In this document: in pieces, positions 6,583-15,378 of the stretch
How positions within the stretch are numbered: the first letter of the stretch is position 1
Layout of the letters: every line of letters starts with the position of its first letter
Source of the DNA: Aldehydirespirator sp965220345
GTDB lineage: Bacteria > Actinomycetota > Acidimicrobiia > Acidimicrobiales > Aldehydirespiratoraceae
Assembly: GCA_965220345.1 (NCBI GenBank)
Contig: OZ244822.1
Location: forward strand, 2,356,001 to 2,420,000
Length of the DNA: 64,000 nt
Direction of reading: 5' to 3'
Program-made: the position numbers and the translations under genes
The notes under the pieces: generated by a model
The model's database searches: none
What the model was told of the DNA's origin: nothing
What the model saw: the letters and a program-made list of their open reading frames with translations, nothing else

Positions 6583-8846
6583 GCGTCGGCAGTTCGCTAC
6601 TACGCATAGACGCAGCAGCCAAACTCAGCGGCGAGGCGCAGTATCCCAGCGACCGGATCGGCACCGATGCGCTGTGGGCTATGGCCGTGTTCACCGATCA
6701 GCCTCACGCCCGCCTGCTGAGCCTTGACCTTGAACCGGCACGCCGTGTGGATGGGGTGATTGACGTGTTCGGTTCAGCAGAGGTGCCAGTCAACGAGTTC
6801 GGCTTGACCATGGCCGATCATCCAGTGTTCGTGGGTCTAGAGCACAGCGGCCGCAGCGCTTTGCCGTGTAACGTGTCGCGTTGGGAAGCCGATCGCTTGG
6901 CTTTAGTAGTGGCCGAAACCCCTGAAACAGCCCGTAGAGCTGCCGCCGCTATCGAAGCGGAGTGGACATCTCTGCCGGTGCTCGCTGACATTGATGAGTC
7001 GCTGACATCGCCAACTCTGATCCATCCCGAAAATAATCAGGACTCCAACGCTTACTACTCGCTGCGTATCCGCAAAGGTGACATGGCCGCGGGCTGGGCA
7101 GCAGCAGATGTTGTGGTGGAATCAACTTATGAGTTCCCGTACCAGGAGCACGCCTATCTGCAGCCCGAAGCGGGCGTGGCTTACATTGACAGCGAAGGCC
7201 GGGTCACTGTTGAGGTGGCTGGCCAATGGGCGCATGAAGACCAAGAACAGATCGCGCATGCTCTGGATCTGCCCGCAGATCAGGTTCGAGTGATTTATCC
7301 AGCTGTCGGCGGTGCTTTCGGCGGTCGCGAGGACATCTCGGTTCAGATCGTTCTAGCTCTGGCAGCGCTACGACTAAAAGCACGCGGCATCAACCGCCCG
7401 GTGGCAACTATCTGGTCGCGCGAAGAGTCGATCGTGGGTCACGGCAAACGTCATCGAGGACGCATCAAAGCACGCTGGGGAGCGACTCGTGATGGTCATA
7501 TCACAGCTGCGAGCAGCACCGCCTGGCTTGATGCCGGTGCCTACAACTTCACTTCCAACAAGGTGCTAGGTAACTGTCATCTACATCAGGCGGGTCCTTA
7601 CGAAATCCCTAACGCCGAGATTGACAGCATCGCTGTCTACACCAACGCCACCCCAGCCGGAGCGTTCCGTGGATTCGGTGCGCCACAAGCCGCTTTTGCT
7701 GCTGAGAGTCAGATCAACAAGCTCGCAGCGGCTCTGAAAATGAGTCCAGTTGAGATTCGTCGTATCAACTCGCTGCGCGACTCCAGCATCGGCATCACCC
7801 AAACCCTTATGCCTGAGGGTGTGACTATGCCAGAAGTGATCGACCGCTGCGCAGAAGCCGCAGCCGCGTCATCCTCCGATGGCACAACCTCAGCAGCCAG
7901 CGGCACTGCTGCCAAGGATTTCAGTCCGCTGCTTTCGCTGCCAGCAAAACCCGAAGCGCTAAGGCAAGGCAAAGGTTTCGCGTGTTCTTTCAAAAATGTC
8001 GGCTTCTCGTTCGGTTTCCCGGAACGCTGCGAAGCCGAGATCGTGCTTTACGGTGATGCTGGCAGTGACGAACCCGAATGGGCTGAACTGTTTCACGCAG
8101 GTGCCGAAGTTGGTCAAGGTGCCCATACCGCAATGCTGCAAATGGCTGCTGATGCCACTGGACTGCCGACAGATCGCATCAAGCATCGCTTCTCTGACAC
8201 GGCCACCTCTGGCGATTCCGGTTCGGCCTCAGCATCAAGGCTCACTTGGATGTCAGGCAACGCCATTTTGGGTGCCGCGGAAGAAGCCGAAAAAGCTTGG
8301 CGCGACAATCAACGTCCCGCGGTGGGGCGTTTCCGTTTCGTGCCACCACCCACCGAAGCTCTTGACCCGAGCGATGGTCGCTGTATGCCTAACTTCAGCT
8401 ACGGCTATGTCGCTCAGCATGTGGAACTGACAGTAGATACCGAGACCGGCCATATTCGAGTGGATCGGGTGGTGAGCACCCATGATGTTGGCCGTGCTAT
8501 AAACCCTCAACTTGTGGTGGGTCAGATCGAAGGTGCTGTGATCCAGGCTCACGGATATGCCATAAGCGAAGACTTGCGCTCTGACGGAGGACGTTTGCAA
8601 AACATGCGTCTCAGCACTTATCTGATGCCCGGTATCGGCGACATTCCCACAAAAGTTGAGAGCGTGGTGCTTGAACTCGCCGATCCGTTAGGCCCTTGGG
8701 GGGCGCGTGGTATGGCCGAAATGGGCATGATTCCTTATGCCCCGGCGGTGGTGGCTGCTTTGCATGATGCCACAGGTGTCTGGTTCGACAGTTTCCCGCT
8801 GACACCTGATCGTGTATTAGCAGGACTCTGCAACGCTGCCGACTAG
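6579..8846 (+). CDS. Molybdenum hydroxylase large (Mo-cofactor) subunit
   Basis: 755 aa, xanthine dehydrogenase/CoxL superfamily. The a/b hammerhead domain is at about 10-120, followed by the Mo-cofactor-binding domain with GGAFGGRED, GAFRGFGAPQAAFA and GAEVGQGAHT. GARGMAEMG near the end places the expected catalytic Glu at residue 714. CoxL's active-site AYRCSFR loop is not seen, so CO oxidation is unlikely; a purine, aldehyde or N-heterocycle is more plausible. It forms an operon with the fused subunit through an ATGA overlap. No cofactor-insertion genes follow, so maturation factors must be elsewhere. Confidence 0.88.
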   Translation: MSVGSSLLRIDAAAKLSGEAQYPSDRIGTDALWAMAVFTDQPHARLLSLDLEPARRVDGVIDVFGSAEVPVNEFGLTMADHPVFVGLEHSGRSALPCNVSRWEADRLALVVAETPETARRAAAAIEAEWTSLPVLADIDESLTSPTLIHPENNQDSNAYYSLRIRKGDMAAGWAAADVVVESTYEFPYQEHAYLQPEAGVAYIDSEGRVTVEVAGQWAHEDQEQIAHALDLPADQVRVIYPAVGGAFGGREDISVQIVLALAALRLKARGINRPVATIWSREESIVGHGKRHRGRIKARWGATRDGHITAASSTAWLDAGAYNFTSNKVLGNCHLHQAGPYEIPNAEIDSIAVYTNATPAGAFRGFGAPQAAFAAESQINKLAAALKMSPVEIRRINSLRDSSIGITQTLMPEGVTMPEVIDRCAEAAAASSSDGTTSAASGTAAKDFSPLLSLPAKPEALRQGKGFACSFKNVGFSFGFPERCEAEIVLYGDAGSDEPEWAELFHAGAEVGQGAHTAMLQMAADATGLPTDRIKHRFSDTATSGDSGSASASRLTWMSGNAILGAAEEAEKAWRDNQRPAVGRFRFVPPPTEALDPSDGRCMPNFSYGYVAQHVELTVDTETGHIRVDRVVSTHDVGRAINPQLVVGQIEGAVIQAHGYAISEDLRSDGGRLQNMRLSTYLMPGIGDIPTKVESVVLELADPLGPWGARGMAEMGMIPYAPAVVAALHDATGVWFDSFPLTPDRVLAGLCNAAD

Positions 8847-8869
8847 CTGAAGGTTGACCCAGCCAATCC

Positions 8870-9436
8870 TCACCGAGGCCAAGCGTTTCTTAAAAGTTCC
8901 CAACTGTGCTGCAAACTCTGTGGCATCACTCTGACGTCAGCTATTGCGGTCATGAAGTTGGTATCAGAACACCAGCGTGGCAGTACATGAATATGCACAT
9001 GATCAACCACACTGGGGCCTGCTCCTGCGCCAAGGTTAGCACCAATATTGACACCGTCAGGTGAGAAAACTGCTTTCACTGCGCTAACACCATCATGAAC
9101 GGTGTTCCATAGTTCGCGCCGCTCTTCAGAATCAAGATCCTCTAAGTCTTTGCATCCTCGGTAAGGCAGCACTAGTAAATGTCCGGTTACATAGGGGTAT
9201 CGGTTCAAAATAACGAAAACTCGTTCACCTCGGTGAACGATATGAGTCTTGTCATCGGGCAAACCCGAATGCAGTATTGCCTCAAAGAGACTCTCGCCGC
9301 TGCCTGTTGTGCCTTGGCCGCCGACAGCTCCCGACACAGTACCCGACGAGTCGATCACACCAGCCGAAGCAGCTTCACGATCAGCTTCCATGGCTGCTAC
9401 ACGCCACCCGGCCCAAAGATGCTCAACCATGCTCAA
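8870..9436 (-). CDS. HIT-family Ap4A phosphorylase-like protein
   Basis: 188 aa. The HIT motif HVHIHVLPRW (His 146-150) forms the nucleotide-phosphate active site, preceded by RYPYVTGHLLVLPYR. The N-terminal EHLWAGWR and the DTNFMTAI segment after the motif match the mycobacterial Ap4A phosphorylase type (Rv2613c), which splits diadenosine tetraphosphate with phosphate. It lies just downstream of thrS, the same neighbour as in Mycobacterium, where ThrRS could be a source of Ap4A. The first 50 residues include a Gly/Ser-rich stretch. Activity is inferred from family and synteny. Confidence 0.85.
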   Translation of the reverse strand: MSMVEHLWAGWRVAAMEADREAASAGVIDSSGTVSGAVGGQGTTGSGESLFEAILHSGLPDDKTHIVHRGERVFVILNRYPYVTGHLLVLPYRGCKDLEDLDSEERRELWNTVHDGVSAVKAVFSPDGVNIGANLGAGAGPSVVDHVHIHVLPRWCSDTNFMTAIADVRVMPQSLQHSWELLRNAWPR

Positions 9437-9486
9437 TCCCGTTAACTCTTGTGTAGAACACTTATATCAAAGACAGTCAAAAAGGC

Positions 9487-11517
9487 TCAGCTTTCGGGTG
9501 GCGTTTCGCTTGCCAGCCGGTCAATAAAAGTTTCCAATGGCACGTCCCGCTCAGGCCGGTCTGCGCCACGGACGTTAACACCAACAGTTGAGGCTGCGGC
9601 ATCATCGTCGCCGACCACCAGCACATAAGGAACTTTTGCAATTTTGGCGTTGCGAACCCTTTTGCCTAATGGCAGTTCTGCTGGGCTTACCTCCACACGG
9701 AACCCGGCCAAACGTAGCGACTCGGCTACTTCGGTGGCGTAAGACAGATGACTTGCAGCCACCGGCAGTACTTCTACTTGCACTGGTGCCAGCCAAGTGG
9801 GGAAAGCTCCAGCGTAATGCTCAACTAGCACCCCGAAGAAACGCTCCACCGAGCCGAACAGTGCTCGATGGATCATCACCGGGCGAGTCTTCGAGCCGTC
9901 GGAGGCTATGTATTCCAAACCGAAACGCTCCGGCAGGTTGAAATCCATTTGAATAGTTGAGAGTTGCCAAGAGCGCCCGATGGCATCACACACATCCACA
10001 TCAATCTTAGGGCCGTAGAAAGCACCACCACCTTCGTCAGTTTCGTAACTGAGCCCGGCGGCCTCCAAAGCCGCACGCAGACCGTTGGTGGCTTCATCCC
10101 AGAGAGCAGCTTCACCGACAGACTTCTCTAAGGGACGAGTAGAAAGCTTGGCTTGAAACTCATTAAAACCGAAAGCTTCCAGCACACTCAAAACAAAACC
10201 CAGCAACGACGAAAGCTCCTCGGATATCTGTTCGCGGGTGCAGAAAATGTGTGAGTCGTCCTGGGTGAAACCGCGACTGCGCATCAGCCCGTGAACCACA
10301 CCCGATAGCTCGTAGCGATACACCGCGCCCAGCTCGAACAGTCGCATCGGCAGTTCTCGGTAGCTGCGCTGTGACGAACGATAAACCATCACATGAAAGG
10401 GGCAGTTCATCGGCTTGGGGTAATAGTCGGCACCATCCATTTGCATGGGCGGATACATACTCTCGGCGAAGAAGTCGAGATGCCCTGAGGTTTCCCACAG
10501 AACCGATTTAGCTATATGAGGGGAATACACGAACTCATATCCGCCGCGGGCGTGTCGGCGGCGGGCGTAATCTTCCATGAGAGTACGAACTTGCGCGCCT
10601 TTGGGATGCCACACCGCTAGGCCGGGTCCAAGCTCGGTCGGCCACGACACCAGGTCAAGTTCGCTGGCCAAGCGCCGATGGTCGCGTCGTTCGGCTTCTT
10701 TGAGGCGATGCAAATGCGCCGCGAGATCTTTGCGGTTGGACCAGGCGGTGCCGTAAATGCGTTGCAGCATCGGGTTGCGTTCGCTGCCCCGCCAGTAAGC
10801 CCCGCTGACGCGTTGCAAAGCGAAATAGCCAAGCCGTCCAGTTGAGGGCACATGCGGCCCTAGGCACAAGTCGACGAATCCTTCGGAGTCGCCTTTTGAG
10901 GCTGTGTTGCGGTAGCAACTGACGGTGCTGCCGCTAGAAGCTTCGCCTGCCAGATCATAGGCTGGGAGACTGTCCGCGCGGTCGCTATCTGAGTTCTCGC
11001 TGACCAAAGTTACTGCTTCGATTATCTCGCGCTTGAAACGGTGCTGCGAAAAAAGCTGCAAAGCTTCGGCGGCATCCACCTCAAAGCGCACGAACGGCTG
11101 ATCCGCGGCAATGATCTCTCGCATCCGTTCTTCGATGCGTTCTAAGTCGGTGTCACTAAAGGTGGCACCGTCAGGCAGCTCAAAGTCGTAGTAGAAGCCG
11201 TGCTCAATGGCGGGCCCTATTGCGAAAGTGGCTCCAGGGTACAGATCAAGCACCGCCTGAGCCAGCACATGGGCGGTGGAATGGCGGATCGTGTGCAGTC
11301 CCCTAGGCGATGAAGCGGTAACGATCTCCACCATCGAGCCATCAGGTAGCGGTGCCGCCAAGTCAACTTCGGCACCGTCAACCACGGCAACGACAGCATC
11401 AGCAGCCAGCCGCGGGCCGATATCAGCAGCCAAATCAGCTGCGCTGGCACCAGAAGCCAGGGTGCGCTGCGAACCGTCAGGCAGCGAAACCAGAACTTGC
11501 GAAGACTCCTCAGCCAT
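9487..11517 (-). CDS. thrS: Threonyl-tRNA synthetase
   Basis: About 676 aa from the chosen start. Order: TGS domain (first ~65 residues), editing domain with HSTAHVLAQA and CLGPHVPSTG, class II catalytic core (GLAVWHPKGA motif; MNCPFH with the Zn-binding Cys; GPKIDVDV), and C-terminal anticodon domain. It charges tRNA-Thr with threonine in the cytosol and edits mischarged Ser-tRNA. I chose the ATG at 11517 (MAEESSQ) because the TGS domain begins right after it; the frame is open to an ATG at 11565, adding 16 basic residues. Neither start has a good SD. The HIT gene follows by 50 bp. Confidence 0.95.
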   Translation of the reverse strand: MAEESSQVLVSLPDGSQRTLASGASAADLAADIGPRLAADAVVAVVDGAEVDLAAPLPDGSMVEIVTASSPRGLHTIRHSTAHVLAQAVLDLYPGATFAIGPAIEHGFYYDFELPDGATFSDTDLERIEERMREIIAADQPFVRFEVDAAEALQLFSQHRFKREIIEAVTLVSENSDSDRADSLPAYDLAGEASSGSTVSCYRNTASKGDSEGFVDLCLGPHVPSTGRLGYFALQRVSGAYWRGSERNPMLQRIYGTAWSNRKDLAAHLHRLKEAERRDHRRLASELDLVSWPTELGPGLAVWHPKGAQVRTLMEDYARRRHARGGYEFVYSPHIAKSVLWETSGHLDFFAESMYPPMQMDGADYYPKPMNCPFHVMVYRSSQRSYRELPMRLFELGAVYRYELSGVVHGLMRSRGFTQDDSHIFCTREQISEELSSLLGFVLSVLEAFGFNEFQAKLSTRPLEKSVGEAALWDEATNGLRAALEAAGLSYETDEGGGAFYGPKIDVDVCDAIGRSWQLSTIQMDFNLPERFGLEYIASDGSKTRPVMIHRALFGSVERFFGVLVEHYAGAFPTWLAPVQVEVLPVAASHLSYATEVAESLRLAGFRVEVSPAELPLGKRVRNAKIAKVPYVLVVGDDDAAASTVGVNVRGADRPERDVPLETFIDRLASETPPES

Positions 11518-11653
11518 GATCCACGAGGCTACAGACCTACCGCCCCCTTTTCTAGTTGTCACCATGACATAGGCATCGCCTGATCACTGAGCCCCAGGTC
11601 CGTGCCACAGCCCTCGGCGTATTTCAGTAAACAGAAATATCGAAGTGAATCGC

Positions 11654-12289
11654 TTACTTCGGTGGTAGTTCAATCGCTCCTGCGATGAGCTTGTAGCAAT
11701 AGCCATTTAAGGGCTCGCCCAGACTGATCGTGAAATACCACTTCGACGAGGATGCTCCAATCGATAGCTCATTCTTAAACGTCATGGCGAGATCGTATGT
11801 AACACCAGCATGATCAAAGACAGCTCGCTTCTGACCCCTCCGTGTCCCCCACCGAAACTCTGGAGTATCTACTTTGACCAGAGTCAGCGAACTCTGGACT
11901 CGAACGGATCCACCAGAGATTGCCTTCCAAGACAAACTGTCACTCTCGTTGCCGAAAATGCCAGTCTTGCGCTCCTCCGATGCCTTCTTCAGTAGTTTTC
12001 TGACATCGGCGACGCTTCTACGTTCCAGGAACCGCCACTGGCGATCTGCGATTATCCAATCTTCGGGCTGATGGGGTCTGGGACTCGGTTTTTCGAGGTA
12101 GACGCGCACTACGTCTAGCGGTCTCACTGCGTGGCCAATGTCCATCATGCACTGCTGATGCGATAACTCGCCACTTTCGTTGTCTGACACGGGCCGGAGC
12201 CATGATCCGTCGTCTAGGCGAAGCCCGGCCACACATCGCCCGCCTGTCTTCCAGGAATTGGCGAGACAGAGAATGTCAACCTCGGTCAC
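11654..12289 (-). CDS. Dual OB-domain protein
   Basis: 211 aa. The N-terminal ILCLANSWKTGGRCVAG and WLRPVSD are the signature of the dual OB-containing domain family, which is predicted to bind nucleic acid. The C-terminal half (FRWGTRRG, YDLAMT, then SLGEPLNGYCYKLIAG) fits the second OB fold. It overlaps the DUF488 gene upstream by 4 bp and completes a three-gene set. Biochemical function is unknown. The combination with DUF488 recurs in bacteria to my knowledge and suggests a shared nucleic-acid-linked task. Confidence 0.7.
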   Translation of the reverse strand: MTEVDILCLANSWKTGGRCVAGLRLDDGSWLRPVSDNESGELSHQQCMMDIGHAVRPLDVVRVYLEKPSPRPHQPEDWIIADRQWRFLERRSVADVRKLLKKASEERKTGIFGNESDSLSWKAISGGSVRVQSSLTLVKVDTPEFRWGTRRGQKRAVFDHAGVTYDLAMTFKNELSIGASSSKWYFTISLGEPLNGYCYKLIAGAIELPPK

Positions 12290-12777
12290 ACTGCACCTCC
12301 GATTGTGGTCTCGGTGTTTGGGGCTACTGAGTTTAGCACGGGGAGATGGACAGCTGAAACTCCGCCCCAGCGCTTGTTGAGGTACTCGACTACGAGGCGC
12401 CGATGACAGTGCTCAGCGGTGTGCTCGCTGCACAACAGCACTGACCTCGGTTTGAAGAAGTCGGGAGTGAACTGTTGCTCAATGCAGCGATCCTCCATCA
12501 AGCCCAAGAAGGTCGATTCGTACTCCTGCCAGTCGATCTCGCCTTTGCGATAGCTCTTGAGCAACTCAGGAGTAGGAGCGAACTCGGGTTCATGCACATA
12601 CTCGGCTTGACAAAGGGATTCGAGGAAATATTTCAGATCGTCTCGCTTGGCGAAGCCAGCTAGTTGGCTGACGTTATTGAGCCTCACGTCAATGAGGCGC
12701 TCAACACCGTGACGCTTCAGAATTGTGAAGAAACTCTCTGCTGTGTGTTTGGTGAAACCGATCGTGCAGATCTCCAT
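12286..12777 (-). CDS. DUF488 protein (second of pair)
   Basis: 163 aa. It begins CTIGFTKHTAESFF, the standard DUF488 opening, followed by LIDVRLNN and, near the end, LLCSEHTAEHCHRRLV with two Cys and two His typical of the family. The family has a Rossmann-like fold and is suspected of thiol or metal chemistry, but no reaction is established. Its 5' end overlaps the upstream DUF488 gene by 61 bp in another frame; the start at 12777 fits the family N-terminus, so the overlap seems real. Confidence 0.75.
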   Translation of the reverse strand: MEICTIGFTKHTAESFFTILKRHGVERLIDVRLNNVSQLAGFAKRDDLKYFLESLCQAEYVHEPEFAPTPELLKSYRKGEIDWQEYESTFLGLMEDRCIEQQFTPDFFKPRSVLLCSEHTAEHCHRRLVVEYLNKRWGGVSAVHLPVLNSVAPNTETTIGGAV

Positions 12778-13310
12778 GGCGGCTCCCCAAAAAGAGTGGG
12801 ATGCGGGTTGGAACTGAGGATTTTACTCAGGTCGTCGTCTTCATCGTCATTCTTATCTCTAATGTGAGTTACCAAGCAAGCTGGATCATCGTTCAGTAGT
12901 GCTCGTGCCACAAGTAAGCGCCTGTGACACTCCTTAGGGTCCTCTTCACTGCACATCATTGCTACACGCTTTTGCGAAGCCACTTCGCGCAGGCGATCAA
13001 GGCCAGCACGAAAACGCGGCATCTCGGCCAGTACGCCGTAAAGCACATAGTATTCATCGTCATACAGCTCCGGCTCAGATGGTCGTCCTCCGAGTTCGTC
13101 ACCAAAAAACATGTAGTTCAAACCGGCGCGCACCAACCTAGACCTCACCGCGGACTGATTGAACTGAGAGGCATGCCTTGAATAAGGGCTTGAGCGCACA
13201 TCTGCAACAACCTCAACTTCGCGGTCACGAAGCAAATCCAAAAAGTGCTCCATTGTGTGATTCGAGTGCCCGATAGTCCAAATATTTACTCTCAAGCGCA
13301 TGTCAGTCAC
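12717..13310 (-). CDS. DUF488 protein (first of pair)
   Basis: 197 aa. It has WTIGHSNHTMEHFLDLL, VADVRSSPYSRH and MMCSEEDPKECHRRLL, the longer DUF488 subtype with the same C...C-H core as its neighbour. An acidic stretch (NDDEDDDLS) and a 30-residue tail follow the domain; the tail is encoded in the 61-bp overlap with the next gene. It starts 11 bp after mshC, so transcription is probably shared. The ATG at 13301 is an alternative start. No reaction is known for the family. Confidence 0.75.
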   Translation of the reverse strand: MTDMRLRVNIWTIGHSNHTMEHFLDLLRDREVEVVADVRSSPYSRHASQFNQSAVRSRLVRAGLNYMFFGDELGGRPSEPELYDDEYYVLYGVLAEMPRFRAGLDRLREVASQKRVAMMCSEEDPKECHRRLLVARALLNDDPACLVTHIRDKNDDEDDDLSKILSSNPHPTLFGEPPWRSARSVSPNTQQRVSSQF

Positions 13311-13321
13311 CCTACCGCACG

Positions 13322-14494
13322 CTATAGAGCCACACCGAGCAGGGTGGCGCAGGCGGCCACTGAAGTGCCTGCTTGAGCGGCTTTGTCCGTAACAGCCAGA
13401 GCTGATGCCACATCTAGGTCATCATCAAGACAGCGACGCACTTCGGTTTTGAGGCTCTCCTCAGCGTCAGCAGCGCCGCTTGAGCTGCTGGAATTGCTAT
13501 CAGAAGCGCTGACACTACGCCACAGCGCCAGACGTTCCTGCGCTTGTAAGAGCAGCCCGTCATGCCAGGTCCAAGGAGTTCGATAATGCTGAGCCATCAG
13601 AGCCAAACGGATGACCATCGGCTCGCAGCGACGGCGCAAGTCATGAACGAACACGAGATTGCCGAGTGATTTCGACATTTTGGCACCCTGATAATGCACC
13701 AGAGCCTGATGCAGCCAGAGCTTCACGAACGGCCTGCCTGTTACCGCTTCGGATTGTGCCCGCTCACATTCATGGTGTGGATAAAGCAGATCAGCGCCAC
13801 CACCATGCAAGTCGATGGTTTCGCCCAGTTCACGCAGAGCCAAAGTTGAGCATTCAACATGCCAGCCGGGTCGCCCCGGACCCCAACGCGACTCCCAGCA
13901 CGGTTCTTGTGGGCGCGCGGCCTGCCACAGCACGAAATCTAGGCGATTGCGTTTGGCTGGGTCGTCAGGATCTTCGCGCCACTGTCTGCCCAGTTCGATC
14001 ATCTGATCACGCGCTACGCCAGACAGCACGCCAAAATCCTCAACACAACGAGTGTCGAAGTAGACGCTACCCGCCGAGAGGTATGCGAAACCTCGCTGCA
14101 TCGCTTCGTGAATGAAACCACGGATATCGGGTATAGCTGATGTAGCTCGAGGCTCCGAATCAGGCGGCAGCGTGTTTAGAGCAGCCATGTCATCAGCAAA
14201 TCTGGCTGTTTCAGCGAAAGCCAGATCCAGGTAATGCACTCCGCGGCTTTGCGCGGCAGCAAGAATGTCATCGTCCACGTCGGTGATGTTGCGCACATAA
14301 CGAACCTGATGACCTTTGTCTTTCAAGCGCCTCTGAACTATGTCGTAAGTGACGTAGCTAGCGGCGTGGCCGATGTGAGTAGCGTCATAAGGGGTGATAC
14401 CACAAACGTAGATGCGCACCACCTGAGGCGGATCAAAATCAACCACAGCACCTCGGGCTGTGTCATAAAGCCTCACAGCTGCTTCGCCCCGCAC
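13322..14494 (-). CDS. mshC: Mycothiol cysteine ligase MshC
   Basis: 390 aa, a cysteinyl-tRNA-synthetase paralogue without the tRNA-binding C-terminal domain. GITPYDATHIGHA (32-44) is the MshC form of the HIGH motif, and KMSKS is at 272-276. C31, C215 and H240 are the expected zinc ligands that select cysteine. The enzyme joins cysteine to GlcN-inositol with ATP in mycothiol biosynthesis. A low-complexity Ser run (SNSSSSS) near residue 335 is unusual. It heads the minus-strand run mshC-DUF488-DUF488-dual OB. Mycothiol implies an actinobacterium. Confidence 0.92.
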   Translation of the reverse strand: MRGEAAVRLYDTARGAVVDFDPPQVVRIYVCGITPYDATHIGHAASYVTYDIVQRRLKDKGHQVRYVRNITDVDDDILAAAQSRGVHYLDLAFAETARFADDMAALNTLPPDSEPRATSAIPDIRGFIHEAMQRGFAYLSAGSVYFDTRCVEDFGVLSGVARDQMIELGRQWREDPDDPAKRNRLDFVLWQAARPQEPCWESRWGPGRPGWHVECSTLALRELGETIDLHGGGADLLYPHHECERAQSEAVTGRPFVKLWLHQALVHYQGAKMSKSLGNLVFVHDLRRRCEPMVIRLALMAQHYRTPWTWHDGLLLQAQERLALWRSVSASDSNSSSSSGAADAEESLKTEVRRCLDDDLDVASALAVTDKAAQAGTSVAACATLLGVAL

Positions 14495-14513
14495 ATGATT
14501 GGCTCCCTGCTAG

Positions 14514-14538
14514 CTAGGTCTAATTGACTAGATCTAAT
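14514..14538 (+). promoter_or_regulatory. Direct repeat upstream of inhA (promoter/operator)
   Basis: CTAGGTCTAAT and CTAGATCTAAT are 11-bp direct repeats with a 14-nt period, starting 43 nt before the chosen GTG of inhA. Each ends in TCTAAT, a possible -10 hexamer (5 of 6 to TATAAT), and TTGACT at 14524 resembles a -35. The second copy holds the palindrome TAGATCTA. Either a regulator site or tandem promoters; unproven. Confidence 0.35.
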
Positions 14539-14556
14539 ACGGTAGCGTTGAGGCTT

Positions 14557-15378
14557 GTGGCTCTACTTGAAGGCAAGCGCATTGTTATCACCGGCGTGCT
14601 CACCGACGCTTCATTGGCTTTCGGTGTGGCAGAACTGGCATTAGCTGAAGGAGCGGAGATCGTATTGACCGGCGCTGGCCGGGGGATACGTCTCACCGAA
14701 CGCAGCGCCCGCAAACTAGGCGACAGCATCCCGGTGGTCGAATTTGATGTGACCGAACCTAGCCATGTCGACACTTTGCGCGATCATCTAGCCGATCATT
14801 GGGGCGGGGTCGACGGTGCGCTTCACGCCATCGGATTTGCTCCTGAGATCTGCCTCGGCGGGACTTTCATGGATGCCACCTGGGAAGATGTCAAAGTGGC
14901 TTTGGAGATCTCGACTTATTCACTGAAAATGCTTGCTGATGCTGTCGCTCCGCTGATGGGTGAAGTCAACGCAGCTAGCGCTGGCAGCGCAACCGGCGAT
15001 GCAGCAAGCTCAGCTGCAGGAGGCTCAATAGTGGGACTGGATTTCGATGCCAGCAGAGCTTTCCCTGCCTATGACTGGATGGGTGTGGCCAAAGCAGGCC
15101 TCGAATCAACCTGCCGGTATCTAGCTCGCTATCTGGGACCACAAGGCATTCGCGTGAATCTGGTGTCGGCTGGCCCGATCAAAACAATAGCGGCTCGTTC
15201 TATCCCAGGCTTCTCAGATTTTGAGGATGCCTGGACTCAGCGTGCCCCGCTCGGCTGGAGCATCACTGACCCTGCGGCTGTGTCGCGCACAGTGGTAGCA
15301 ATGCTCAGTGACTGGCTGCCAGCCACAACTGGATCAATCGTGCAAGCCGATGGCGGTTTCCACGCCGTGGGTGCCTGA
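14557..15378 (+). CDS. InhA/FabI-type enoyl-ACP reductase (NADH)
   Basis: About 273 aa from GTG 14557 (VALLEGKRIVITG), which aligns with the InhA start; the frame is open to a TTG at 14524. It has the InhA-type opening GKRIVITGVLTDASLAF, LHAIGF, SIVGLDFDASRAFPAYDW with catalytic Tyr, a Lys four residues after WMGV, and a C-terminal WLPATTGSIVQADGG. It reduces trans-2-enoyl-ACP in fatty acid elongation. A 20-residue Ala/Ser-rich insert precedes the central strand. Its 3' end overlaps the convergent CNNM gene by 45 bp. Confidence 0.9.
   Translation: MALLEGKRIVITGVLTDASLAFGVAELALAEGAEIVLTGAGRGIRLTERSARKLGDSIPVVEFDVTEPSHVDTLRDHLADHWGGVDGALHAIGFAPEICLGGTFMDATWEDVKVALEISTYSLKMLADAVAPLMGEVNAASAGSATGDAASSAAGGSIVGLDFDASRAFPAYDWMGVAKAGLESTCRYLARYLGPQGIRVNLVSAGPIKTIAARSIPGFSDFEDAWTQRAPLGWSITDPAAVSRTVVAMLSDWLPATTGSIVQADGGFHAVGA

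Noticed and set aside
8253..8600. Minus-strand frame of 115 aa in the large-subunit gene
   Set aside because: Overlaps the conserved Mo-binding region entirely; no start signal and no recognisable domain.
6579..8846. Aerobic CO dehydrogenase large subunit (CoxL)
   Set aside because: The active-site Cys loop of form I CODH (AYRCSFR) was not found; only the general hydroxylase motifs are present.
13322..14494. Cysteinyl-tRNA synthetase (cysS)
   Set aside because: The protein is 390 aa, lacks the C-terminal tRNA-binding domain, and has the TPYDATHIGHA form of the HIGH motif that marks MshC.
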